A DNA stretch of 64,000 bases from Aphrocallistes beatrix (taxonomy: Eukaryota > Porifera > Hexactinellida > Sceptrulophora > Aphrocallistidae): contig OY725501.1 in the NCBI GenBank assembly GCA_963281255.1, positions 821,882-885,881 of the forward strand. The letters are read 5' to 3'. The notes beneath the pieces are model-generated. The model saw only the letters and a list, made by a program, of their open reading frames with translations, was not told where the DNA came from and searched no databases. The position numbers and the translations under genes are program-made. Of this stretch, positions 1 through 10,064 are shown piece after piece. Numbering within the stretch: position 1 is the stretch's first letter; every line of letters begins with the position of its first letter.

Positions 1-389
1 TTCTTCAAAAAATTAGTTACAGATTCCGGCTTGCAGAGACTGCGTGTCCGCAGAGTAGCCTGCGGGTGCCTGGGAATATTTAAGAAACGGTCAATTACTT
101 TTCTAATTCCTTAGTAAAAAGATGTCGTGCATTTACGGCTATCCATGAATTCAGGACTGGAAAATTAAGATTATGATAAAAGGAAATTGCTTAAAATTAA
201 GCTAACTAATCCTAAATGTAATGTCAATTTGAAGCTACAAAGTTCACATTTAAAAGATTATTATATTTGAACGACTCAAACAACTTCAGTCGAGTAACTT
301 TAACAACAATCGAGGTATATGTTATGTGCTATAATCAATCATTTTGATCATAAAATCCTTACTATTAAAACTCGATTATTGTTTGTGTA

Positions 390-433
<44 letters not shown>

Positions 434-1317
434 CCTGTCACGAATTGATTGAAGAAACTGCCAGGCACAGAAAGCTGATTTTGCCATTTTTGGTCTTTTG
501 GCTATGGCTTCAGTAAGTTCTGAGCTCAGACGAAAATGTCGACTCATCATGGAATTATGACGTCATTGTCACATTTTTAAAAGTTAAGCAATACAGTTAT
601 TCGAGCATAACTCAGCCATTATAGGAGATAGAAGGCTCAAATTTTAATTGAATCTGTATACTAACATATTCCACATATGGTACAACTCTCATCCAAATAT
701 GATGACTCATCACTCTGTTATGACGTCATCATTACTCGTCAAAATTTTAAAAATTGACAAATTCGGTAATTTTTCGTGCGAAATCGATTATACCAGTAGG
801 CCAGACATATTTAGAGATGCTATCTCCCTTATAATTAACCAATGTGGCCCCAGGCGACCGAAGGGAGCCTCCGGCGGACACAAAGTGTCCGCCAGCCGCG
901 CAGCGCAAGCAAGCGAAGCGCGCTTGTAACTATTAACAATCAAATAATAGATTCAAAATAACTGTATTCAATCATTTAAAATGAAATAGAATCGTGTAAA
1001 TCGCATTATAAAACCTGATAATTGATTGGTTCTCGCTTGAACCAATCACAAATAGTCCCTTCGATTGTAGGCATTGCAAATGTATTCACTACTGTTTAGA
1101 TCCCAATGTATTTGTATGATAAAAAATTGAATTTGATTAGTCAACACAATTTGTCATCTATCTCAGCGAGGTGTGAAGCTTTCGCTTAGATATTCGAACC
1201 TTAATCGTAGACTCATTATTATTTACCTGTGTGCCAAATTTCACATTTCTAGCACCTCCCATTCATCAATCAATTCTGGACAGACAAACAAAAAAACCAT
1301 TGTGTTTTAATATCTTA
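1..1317 (+). mobile_element. R2 repeat, copy 1, interrupted by an R1 element
   Basis: This is a non-autonomous element whose GC-rich start (a degraded GGACAC..GTGTCC hairpin near 27-60) is followed by the same internal sequence as the copy at 1318. The R1 element at 356-927 splits it. Joining the flanks (..GATCATAAAAT and AACTATTAACAATC..) restores the uninterrupted order seen at about 1625-1660. It ends with an ACAAACAA run and GTTTTAATATCTTA, directly before the next R2 copy. No coding sequence is seen. Confidence 0.75.
356..927 (-). mobile_element. R1 repeat, nested in R2
   Basis: It begins TCCTTACTATTAAAACTCG, has a TG/TA microsatellite, then a conserved body (CGAATTGATTGAAGAAAC.., two ATGACGTCAT motifs) and ends in the hairpin block GGCGGACACAAAGTGTCCGCC followed by AAGCAAGCGAAGCGCGCTTG. 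About twelve further copies or pieces lie in the window. No reading frame is conserved among them, so it is non-autonomous. No target duplication is evident at the R2 insertion site. Confidence 0.85.
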
Positions 1318-1905
1318 CAAGCGCGCTTCGCTTGCTTGCGCTGCACGGCTTGCGGACACTGTGTGTCCGCAGTTTTACTCAGTGAGAGCCTGGGGATATT
1401 AGAGAAACAATACGTCGCTTTCTTGTTCTCTACTAAGTATGCTGAATTGTCATGTGTCTGCAGTTACATTAATGAAATCAGAACTGTAAACTAATCCTGA
1501 ATGTGAGGTCAATTTGAATTCACAAAGTTCACATTACTAAATATTATTATAATCGAATAATCAACAAAATTCAGCCAATGTCGTTAACAACAATTAAAGT
1601 GTGTTATATGCTATGATCAATCAATTCGATCATAAAATAACTTTTAACAATCAAATTATAGAGTTCTCACGTGAACCAATGAATTTCAATCACAAATAGT
1701 CCTTTTGATTGTATGGAAAGTCACTATTGTTTGATCCTAATGTATTTGCATTATTAAAGAAACGAAATTTATTGGTCAGCACAATTTGTCACCTATCTCG
1801 GCGAGGTGTGAAGATTTCGCTTAGATCTTCGAACTTAATCGTAGAATCATTATTATTTACCTGTGTGCCAAATTTCACATTTCTAGCACCTCCCAGTTCT
1901 TCAAA
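1318..1905 (+). mobile_element. R2 repeat, copy 2
   Basis: It starts CAAGCGCGCTTCGCTTGC immediately after the end of copy 1, so the two R2 copies are head-to-tail. The internal sequence matches copy 1 and the copy at 25193, including GGCGAGGTGTGAAGATTTCGC and the block around ATTTCACATTTCTAGCACC. The usual ACAA-rich 3' end is missing, so it is truncated at about 1905. Confidence 0.75.
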
Positions 1906-2194
1906 GTTTTTTTAACTTTAGGTGGTCAAATATCAATGTACAGCAATAGTAGCATACTCAAGTTTTCCTCTATCGAATCTAAATGGAAATCCTCTATCGA
2001 ATCTAAATGGAAACTCGAAGCTAATGTTGGAGTATTCGTCTCAAATAAAGGAATAATTGTTACACTTATGGATTAATCTAAATCAGATCTGATGAAATCA
2101 TTAAACACGGAATGATTGAATTGAAGAAAGAAGTATCTTAGTAGATATCATTGGAATTGAGAAAATAAACTCATATAATTGAGGGCTAAAGTTC

Positions 2195-2304
2195 ACAAAT
2201 CTGGGGGGCTAGACCCAAATAGCTCCCCCGTAGATCAATTCGTAAAATTTTCAGGGGGGGCCATGGCCCCCCTGGACTCCCCTGTATCCGCCCTGTATCC
2301 GCCC
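2195..2304. mobile_element. Right-end fragment of a GC-rich hAT-type element
   Basis: A G/C-rich island in AT-rich DNA ends with ATCCGCCCCTG, the complement of the CAGGGGCGG start seen in the intact element at 63270. No left end or 8-bp duplication is visible. It abuts the inverted duplication that starts at 2305. From 1906 to 2195 there is only AT-rich sequence with a short direct repeat (CCTCTATCGAATCTAAATGG twice). Confidence 0.4.
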
Positions 2305-2759
2305 CTGCATACAACACTAGTGTATTACAATAATGTTTTGTTTTGCTGCATATTATTTCTATTACTCATTTATAATACCTCACTTGACACAACACTAATT
2401 GCATAAATCATTATTTGGACGAGATGTCTTGTCTCGCGCCTGACTCGACTTCTAATTACAGAGGAGTGGAACACTTCATGAAGTTTTTCAATTTCCCAAA
2501 GATCGTGCTCTTCGTGAAAATGGTATTGAGCCATTCCAAGACGTGTGAATACTACCAGATCAACAAAATCCCGGGTGAGTGATTTCTGAAGTAATGTAGT
2601 TAATTTTTCTAGAATCATGCATATAGTACATACTCAAGTTGGGTAGAAACAATTGACTGAATTTAAAAGACTAAGAAAAAGTGCTGCCTTCCCCAAATTT
2701 AGTAAATGCAATCCTAGTTACTACAAAAACGTGGGCATAAGTACCTTTTTTAAAATTCG

Positions 2760-2969
2760 GATAAGTGCAATTTATCTAAACGTGCTCCAAATTAACATCG
2801 GGACATTTTGCCTCGCCTTTCCAACCTGACAAGCCCGCTGGTTGTCAGGTTGGAAAGGCGAAATGTAATTTTGGCCCTTAATATTTTCCATTAGTCAACT
2901 TCAGCCGGACTGTTAGCTTATATAATGGATAAGAACAGTGTAGACCAGAACTAAACTGTTGAGTTCTTG
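2760..2969. mobile_element. 210-bp insertion with a strong hairpin
   Basis: The segment is absent from copy B of the inverted duplication and is flanked by AAATTCG on both sides (2753-2759 and 2970-2976), consistent with a 7-bp target duplication. It contains a hairpin at about 2815-2861 (CGCCTTTCCAACCTGACAA paired with its complement around a short loop). Confidence 0.55.
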
Positions 2970-3040
2970 AAATTCGTTAATGGTGTTTAGAAAATGATCA
3001 ATGTGAATTGGGTAGGGAAGAATAGTCGTTCAACGACGAT

Positions 3041-3194
3041 CATAGGCGTAACTATTTTGTTTTTTTTCACGGTTAGCTGGGGTGGCGAGATTTGTAAACA
3101 TATATCAAACTAATGTGGCATGTCACCCCAAGTCAACATAACATTTAGGTCTGGGTGGCACGCTACCTCTGCTACCCCTAGAGTTACGCCTATG
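3041..3194. mobile_element. Short hAT-type MITE
   Basis: Ends are CATAGGCGTAAC and GTTACGCCTATG, a 12-bp inverted repeat. Flanks ACGACGAT and AAGACGAT differ at one base, as expected for an 8-bp hAT duplication. The matching position in the inverted copy (about 61215) lacks the insert. Confidence 0.7.
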
Positions 3195-3325
3195 AAGACG
3201 ATGTATCTGCACCCTCAGCAGAAATTTAAAGATTTATTCTGGCTCTTCCCGTACTAATATTATTCATTTGGCATGTGCTACTATGGAACTAGAACATTGT
3301 ACACTTCTAATAAAGTTAAGACCTA

Positions 3326-3803
3326 CAGTACCCGGACAAAAGTATTCGACCACCACGAAAACCTCATACAAATAGTATTAAAGTGGGTCTATTTATAATG
3401 GAATTTTTACTAAAACTGTAAGAAATATTTCATTTTTGATATCTAATTCGTAAACTACTATCCGAATTACCCATTTTTGAAACTTTCAACACAAATTCTC
3501 ATTCCCATGTAGAAAATTATCAACCTGTGCCACTATGCACCATGAATCGTCATCATATTTAATGGCCCTGACTAGAGACAAATAGCATCAGGTATAGGAG
3601 TTAGAATTTGTTTAACTTGGGAGTTAGTAATTGAGTTGAAGCTCTAAATTGTGAGTAATTAGAATGTGTAGATTACGAATTTGAAATCAAAAGTAGAGTA
3701 TCTCTTAGAGTTTGAGTACACATTCCATTGTGGATAAACCTACTTTAATACTATTTGTATGGCGGTTTTTTCGTGGTGGACGAATACTTTTGTCCGGCTA
3801 GTG
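3326..3803. mobile_element. Tc1/mariner-type MITE
   Basis: Long inverted ends begin CAGTACCCGGACAAAAG and CACTAGCCGGACAAAAG, extend about 70 bp, and are flanked by TA (3324-3325 and 3804-3805). No transposase is present. Related elements lie at 4670-4975, 9233-10049 and 54131-54920. Confidence 0.75.
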
Positions 3804-3974
3804 TATATATAATGCACTAGTATTGAAACAAGAGAATAGTAAACTGACTAAATTCAAGAACTAATTTAATATATTCTTTGTTTATTTAGCCGACTTCACA
3901 GACTGTAGAAGTCCGGAATGTGTGAATATATCCTATTGAAACAAGGCCGGAGTGTGGTTGTTCCCTTATGATGC

Positions 3975-4380
3975 CTCAAGTCTCAGGTCTCAAGTCAAGT
4001 CAAGTATGTCCCTCAAGCTAAGTCAAGTCTGTCTCTCAAGCTAAGTCAAGTCTGTCTCTCAAGCTAAGTCAAGTCTATCTCTCAAGCTAAGTCAAGTCTG
4101 TCCCTCAAGCTAAGTCAAGTCTCTCTCAAGCTAAGTCAAGTCTCTCTCAAGCTAAGTCAAGTCTATCTCTCAAGCTAAGTCAAGTCTCTCTCAAGCTAAG
4201 TCAAGTCTGTCCCTCAAGCTAAGTCAAGTCTGTCTCTCAAGCTAAGTCAAGTCTGTCTCTCAAGCTAAGTCAAGTCTCTCTCAAGCTAAGTCAAGTCTGT
4301 CTCTCAAGCTAAGTCAAGTCTCTCTCAAGCTAAGTCAAGTATATCTCTCAAGCTAAGTCAAGTCTGTCCCTCAAGTCTCA
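3975..4380 (+). repeat. Minisatellite, unit about 18-23 bp
   Basis: About eighteen tandem copies of CAAGCTAAGTCAAGTCTGTC with variable TCTCT spacers. The inverted copy near 60560-60800 carries a shorter, more diverged array, so copy number has changed since the duplication. Confidence 0.9.
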
Positions 4381-4385
4381 ATATT

Positions 4386-5549
4386 GTGATTAACTATTCT
4401 TTTGATATTTTGTATGTATAAGTATTAAATAATTCGACTATGTGCATTAAAAACCAAATAATATATCTCATTTCAATTGTTCTGATATAATAGTTAGTTT
4501 GTCAGGGTGGGTGAATGCCTAAATTGATGGAAAATTGAAATATCTACAATTAGTACAATATCAAAATTATTGGTTTTGAAGTATTTAACTAATCCATGGT
4601 ACTAATTTTTGGGTGAGTGCCATTGCCTTAGTATATAGAATGCTATGGCTACAGGTTAATTTTTAATCATTCATTCCTAACTTTTTGTAATTATCAATAG
4701 TGCCACCTTGTGCCACATACACCCATTTTGACCACTATACATGATGGCAATGAATTACCTATGGTGGCTCAGGCTGATAAGATTGTTCACTGAGTTGAGT
4801 AATTTATTAGTTATGTTTAAATATGACTAATTCGAATGTGTAGATTTTGAATCTGAAATCAGATTTTTAGTATCTCTGAATTTGAACGTATTGCCCTTCA
4901 TGAAAAAATCCGATTTAGTATTATTTGTATGGGAAAGAATCAAGTGTTGAAATATTATTGTCCGGTTGGTTATATATTCATCTCATTTATAACTTGATAG
5001 TACAATTTGTCACCTACATATCTTCCAATTAGTTTTTCTAACCATTTCTTTGCATTTTAAAATAGTGAGAAAGAACGATATTATGTATTATGGTAACAAA
5101 TTAAATGCTAAATGTCCAAGAAATTGGTTCAAAAAACGATTGTTAGAAATTGGGTATCAGAAAACGATTTCGATTGTACTGTATTTGAAAATAAACTTAA
5201 TTGAGTAGGAGAAAATCGAGTGAAAGAATTTGTACCTGTTACAGTTATGCATTAAGCTATATATTTGATTAGGCGGAACAGTAAAAAGTGAGTAGTATAT
5301 TTATCTTGCTATTTATCTTGGAAAAATATATCGTGCTATATTTGAGACCTATTTCACGAATATTGGCAAAAAAGCAGTTTATCAATGAATTTTGAAGTAG
5401 AGGGATAATAATTATTAGTGAGAAGGTTGAATCTCAAAATTTTGGACTAGGGATGAATTAGTGGATGGGAATTATTAGTAAACCACAACAATTAGTATGA
5501 AATTTGCATTGTATAAGCTCTACAAACTTTCAATTAACCACATACCAGT
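4386..5549. other. Gene-free AT-rich stretch with MITE remnants
   Basis: No gene is seen. A terminal fragment of the family described at 49606-52733 lies at about 4595-4652 (TGCCATTGCCTTAGTATA..GAATGCTATGG). Sequence at about 4670-4975 resembles the middle and right end of the Tc1-type MITE at 9233 (ACCACTATACATGATGG and TTGTCCGGTTGG). Confidence 0.5.
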
Positions 5550-5950
5550 TCGCACCAAGTCAACAGAAAATCCTGCCTTTCGCTGTGTTCTTACAGATAT
5601 CTCTCATCGAGTTGACTTAGTGCTTTTAGAAGAGTTGGTAGTTGGTTGACTGGTACTATGGAAACCACTGAAAGAATTTACTTACCGAAGATTGTGCCTG
5701 GTGAAGTCATAGCTTTTGATAATATAATCTCTATGAGAAGATGACTACGATTTTGTGTATTTCGATTGTCTACATGCAAATAGGCTGATAAGAAGGGAAA
5801 ACATCATAATACTAAAACATGTGGCAAGTCTCTAATACTTTGAATATAGTTAAAGGACACCTTGTTTTATACATCATTCTACTGAAATCATATTGAAAAC
5901 TCGGGATTCTCAATTCAGGTCTTGATGATAAGTTGCCAAGACTTTAGCTG
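5550..5950 (+). repeat. Inverted duplication partner of 15755-17600
   Basis: Landmarks such as AACAGAAAATCCTGCCTTT, TTCGATTGTCTACATGCAAA and AACTCGGGATTCTCAATTCA recur in reverse complement at 15755-16014 and 17367-17600. Here the sequence is uninterrupted. In the partner a 1.35-kb transposon splits it. No protein was recognised. Confidence 0.7.
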
Positions 5951-6204
5951 ACTACTTATAAAGTCGAAATATCTAATTTTAACATTTTTTTAACATAGTT
6001 ACAAATGAAACAAAATATTGTTGATCTGAATGATATTGAAAATTAATAAAAAGTTGAATTCAATTACATTGTTAGATTTAGGAGTAGATAATATCAGGAA
6101 ATGGAAGTATTGAGTGAATTAAATAGCTTATAAGCTAAGCAAATATATTTTTGAGGAAAACATGTTAAACTTGTTACACATAAATTCTGTTAGGTTCCAC
6201 TCTG

Positions 6205-7335
6205 TTAACATTGAACAAGGAGTGGATCCTGTATGTTGTCTCTATTGTATCTGTATATCTTCTTGGATGTTCCTCGTATCGACTTGTATGCTTTACTGAA
6301 CCAGATATATAATGTAATGCCTGTGAACGGAGATATTATTATAATTATCCCACAAACCGCGAATATGTGTGCCAATCTCCAGATGTAAGTTAGAACTCGA
6401 ATCAGTACTGCAATCTGATCTGGTTTCCATAAAATGGGATCATAATCTGGAATAAACCTGAGAAGGAATTGGCAATTCCTGTAGAATAAAATACTAGTTA
6501 GAAATCCTGGTAAATAGCCTAGTAATTTTGCCACCATGATGATGGAGTAACCACAACATACTGTCCGCATCGTATACTTAAAATGTTTGTACTGTCTAAA
6601 TCCACTTTTGTTTGGTCCGAACTGTATCAGTATTTCAATTGCACTCTGAAGTAGAGAGTATTCAAACTGTTTAACTGCTCTCAGGAATAAGTAAAAGTAG
6701 ATTAGTAGTACAGTTATCATTAGCAAACTAGCAAAGTACTCTCTCCAAGTTAGCCCAATTATAAAGACACTCAGCAGTGCAGTACTTATGAGAAATAATC
6801 TGAATTTAGGACTTTTTGATGGATACCTGGTGTTCTTTATTCTCTGTGTTAGATACTTCATCAAATTTATACTGAATATTAAGAGGAATAATTCAAGTAT
6901 GTTCTGTAGCGTTGAAAGAGTATTGAGGATAGGATTTGCCGCTTGATGATAATAGAATTTATCCAAATTTGGATTCTCAACTTTACTACAATTAGACAAT
7001 TTCAATAATACCTCGTTCTCAATATCAGGAAATGTAATGTAGTTAATATCTACAAATGCAGTTACAGGGAATAGGACTATGCAAAACGTTTCATTCAAAT
7101 TAATCAGGAGCAGATACGCATACTTTTTTATTTCAGTTTGGTAATGGTAACAAAACTGTTCGAAATTAGTACCTGAATCATCTGACTGTACAGTAAGCAA
7201 GTGCCTAGCTGCAACTCTCAAACACTTTTTAGACTGATAGATCCGATAACTAAACACTATCACCCAATACGTACTCAATGCATAAAAGATAGAGAGTAGT
7301 AATAAAATTGCAGTAATAGTACCAACATTAACCAT
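6205..7335 (-). CDS. Orphan seven-helix membrane protein
   Basis: A single-exon frame encodes 376 residues from an ATG preceded by an AT-rich leader. Hydrophobic helices can be placed at about 5-30, 72-97, 138-160, 178-196, 200-219, 257-283 and 312-345, giving seven spans. Loops are rich in Lys and Arg, and the C-terminal tail (about 346-376) is short and basic. No signal peptide distinct from helix 1, no DRY or NPxxY-like motif and no Frizzled KTxxxW motif was found, so assignment to a receptor class is not supported. Length and intactness in a stop-rich region argue that it is a real gene. It could be a lineage-specific chemoreceptor-like or transporter-like protein; the function is unknown. 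It has no visible partner gene within 3 kb. Confidence 0.7.
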   Translation of the reverse strand: MVNVGTITAILLLLSIFYALSTYWVIVFSYRIYQSKKCLRVAARHLLTVQSDDSGTNFEQFCYHYQTEIKKYAYLLLINLNETFCIVLFPVTAFVDINYITFPDIENEVLLKLSNCSKVENPNLDKFYYHQAANPILNTLSTLQNILELFLLIFSINLMKYLTQRIKNTRYPSKSPKFRLFLISTALLSVFIIGLTWREYFASLLMITVLLIYFYLFLRAVKQFEYSLLQSAIEILIQFGPNKSGFRQYKHFKYTMRTVCCGYSIIMVAKLLGYLPGFLTSILFYRNCQFLLRFIPDYDPILWKPDQIAVLIRVLTYIWRLAHIFAVCGIIIIISPFTGITLYIWFSKAYKSIRGTSKKIYRYNRDNIQDPLLVQC

Positions 7336-9232
7336 CTTTAAGTAGATACTTATCTTTTTTTTCAGTTTAAATTATTTGTTTTTATAACTTTGAATAACGG
7401 TAAAAATATGTAGAAGTTATGCTTTCCTAATTTTGATTAAGTTCAGATAAGTTTGAAATCGTAATTTTTCTAAGGAATAATGCCAACAAACTTATTCAAC
7501 ATTTTATATGCATTTAATCTCGTAGTTCTTGGAAACCACCATTACACTTATAAATTGGATTTTAGCATTTAGCACATGATTCATATTTCATCAAAGTTCA
7601 ATGTACTTTAACAATGTGGGCAAGCGAATTAATTATCAATTAAATTATGATACAGTAATATCTAGTTATATTTGACTTTTAGAATTGATTCGTGAACACA
7701 TCTGATGTTTATTATGTAACAGGGGCATAGATCAGGTGGGGTTAAATATATTCACCCGAGTTATTTGGTTCCCAAGCAATCCCAGGAACTAGCTTATTTT
7801 AATCACAATCTTCGCTCTTGATAAATCTGGAACCATAATCAAATTTTATTACTACATCGAGGTCGAGGCTATAATTTTGCATTCATTATTCATAATTATA
7901 GACAAACTGAATCTATTAAAGTCTAGAGGATACTGTAATCTAAGCGCATACTCAGTCGAATACTTGTAAAAAGTTTAATGAAACATTTATGGCAATATGT
8001 TACGGAGATAATCCACTGTATCTTTCTCGCCAATTATTCCTAGGATTTATAGCATAAGATTCAATCTTTAGGCTGTTCAAAAAAGGTTCCATCTAGTTGA
8101 GAAGGGGTGATATCTATTAAAACTGTTTTTCTACTACGGTTCTGGTATAGGAGATTCCTGTTGATATGGACAATGTACGACTTGAAATCTCATTGGTTGA
8201 CTTGTTTAATATGACTGTAAAAAATAAGTTCGTATCATGAAGCTAAAAAAGACTCCTAATTACTAATGGTTTTGAATACTATCAGAAATAAGTAGCAATC
8301 GAAGCTTTTCGCTTGGTCCTCTACGGACTAACACCAAGAATAAATATTCTACTACGTGTACCGTATTAGTATGCTATATGTACTATACACTTATTATGGG
8401 CCCCCCTAAATTAATACTGAATAATGGATCTATCCAATAGTTTTCTCGCCTATCTCCTACAAGGAACTGAGTTTTTATCACTGTGTTGACACAGAATGTA
8501 GTTCTGAATTCTAACCTAGCTAGATGGCAGACTTGATATAACAACTCTGCAGCATCAAATACTCTTACATTTTCAACTTTCTATGTTACTCAGGAAGGAG
8601 TGTACAAGACTACAAGTTCTACTTTTTTTAATTGGGATGGACAAGAAGTGATAAATTCAAGTCTATTTTGTATATCCTTGAATTCCTTTTTGCTCTTATT
8701 TTTTAAGGTCTAAACTACTGGTTTTTATTTATCTATAGTGAATCGTGAGCTTGGAAGAATTTGGGGCTACGTCCTATATAGAATTCCCCAACAATCACAT
8801 CATATCTCAAGACACGAATCTTTAATATATCACATATAACAACCATCCTTGAAGGTAGATTTAGCTGTAGTCAACAGCACTCAATACTATGTACAGTTAA
8901 TGTCACTATAAGAATCAGCTCTCTGCAAGTAACCATTGATACTCTAGGCTTTTTTACAGTACAAGGCGCAGTATGTAGTATAATACATTAAATCCATCGT
9001 GGGCAAATGCACGACCCTGGATTCATCTTGGATAGTTTCTTTTTACCAGGTTCTCCTGTTATCCACTGAACAACGGATCTATGCAATCATTTTATCTCCT
9101 CTTAACAAACTCTGCTACTGTCACTGTGCTGACACATAATGTAGTTCTGAGTAACCTACTTGCTGGGAGAAGACATAGACCTGATAACAACTCTTTAATA
9201 CTCCCTTCTCACTTTGAGGAGTATACAAGTTA
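7336..9232. other. Gene-free stretch with a direct duplication
   Basis: No gene is seen. About 190 bp at 8410-8605 recur as a diverged direct repeat at 9050-9232 (shared GGATCTAT.CAAT, CACTGTGNTGACACA.AATGTAG, CAGACTTGATAACAACTC-like order). The unit is about 640 bp and may be an old tandem duplication or two copies of an unnamed repeat. Confidence 0.5.
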
Positions 9233-10049
9233 AACTACCCGGACAAAAGAATTTGTGCACTTCATTATTTCACATGCATTTAATACTAAATGGGTCTATG
9301 TATGTATGAATACCAAAACTCCTAAAAGGTCAGTGATACAAGCAATCGGATTTCAGAGTCGAAATCTACTCATTCGAAGTAATTATAGTAGAATATTTCT
9401 AATCAATCATTAATTCCCAACGTTTTCAAAGTATCAATCACTGCCACTTTGTATCATATATATCCCTATTTACCACTATACATGATGGTGATGAATTACC
9501 TCTTGTGCCACAAGTTGATAATTTTACTTCTTGGGTTGAGGAATTTCATAATACTGGAGGGAGTTTGCGGTAAAAAAAATCAATATTCGGGATTTCATTC
9601 AAAAATGAATACTGATTTATACCATTTTTGTTTGGATTTTGCTCAATGGAGTCGGACACCCCGAAAAGTAGACTAACCTCGTGAAACGTAATAAATTTAT
9701 CATTCATGTAATAATGGTTAAGGATTCTCCGAGAAGCGGACATCTCTATACAACGGACAAAAGTCATAACCTCAATGTGTCAGTGACTCGGAGACTCCAC
9801 TGTATGTGAAAATACGGACTCAAATTCTGTTGTGCAATAGAGGTAACAACTGTTTTATTTGATATAATAATTAATTAGAAAAATTCTTCAACTGTGACAA
9901 ATTCGGATGTGTATTATTCGAGTCTGGAATGCGATTAGTTGTATCCTATATCGTTTGGAAGTAATCATCTCTTCATGAATATACCCACTTTAGCACAATT
10001 TGTAGTATGTGAAATAATGAAGTGTTCAGATACGTTTGTTCCCTTAGTG
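9233..10049. mobile_element. Tc1/mariner-type MITE, 0.8 kb
   Basis: The left end contains ACTACCCGGACAAAAG and the right end, reversed, CACTAAGGGAACAAA; both are followed by CACTTCATTATTTCACAT and an ACTAAA-type block leading to GGGTCTAT or GGGTATA. TA lies at both edges. Its middle matches 4670-4975. A fragment of the same inner end occurs at about 28146-28200. It has no transposase. Confidence 0.6.
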
Positions 10050-10064
10050 TACTATTATGCAGTT

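Larger units (their letters stand above)
2305..4385 (+). repeat. Large inverted duplication, copy A
   Basis: This stretch matches 60545-61703 in reverse complement. Matching landmarks are ATACAACACTAGTGTA, GAGATGTCTTGTCTCGCGCC, AATTGGGTAGGGAAGAAT, TGCTACTATGGAACTAGAAC and the shared minisatellite. Copy A is longer because three insertions (2760-2969, 3041-3194, 3326-3803) and more minisatellite units are present only here. An open frame on the minus strand at 2370-2618 is only partly matched in copy B, so coding status is unclear. The parent element was not identified. Confidence 0.8.

Noticed and set aside
365-550. Open frames with IYIYIYIY or THTHT runs (also near 45061-45110 and 45680-45740)
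   Set aside because: They are translations of TA/TG microsatellites inside R1 elements, present in any frame.
648-929. Recurring 60-110 codon frames with MMTHHFVMTSSLL.. (648, 31365, 45421, 45972, 47920)
   Set aside because: All are the same stretch of R1. Stops and indels differ between copies and there is no start or stop conservation, so no shared protein.
2370-2618. 82-codon minus-strand frame that partly recurs at 61435-61629
   Set aside because: The two copies are read in different frames and have stops in the matching one, so the similarity reflects DNA duplication rather than a conserved protein.
3975-4380. CRISPR-like or coding repeat
   Set aside because: Short contiguous units with slippage variants, a plain minisatellite.
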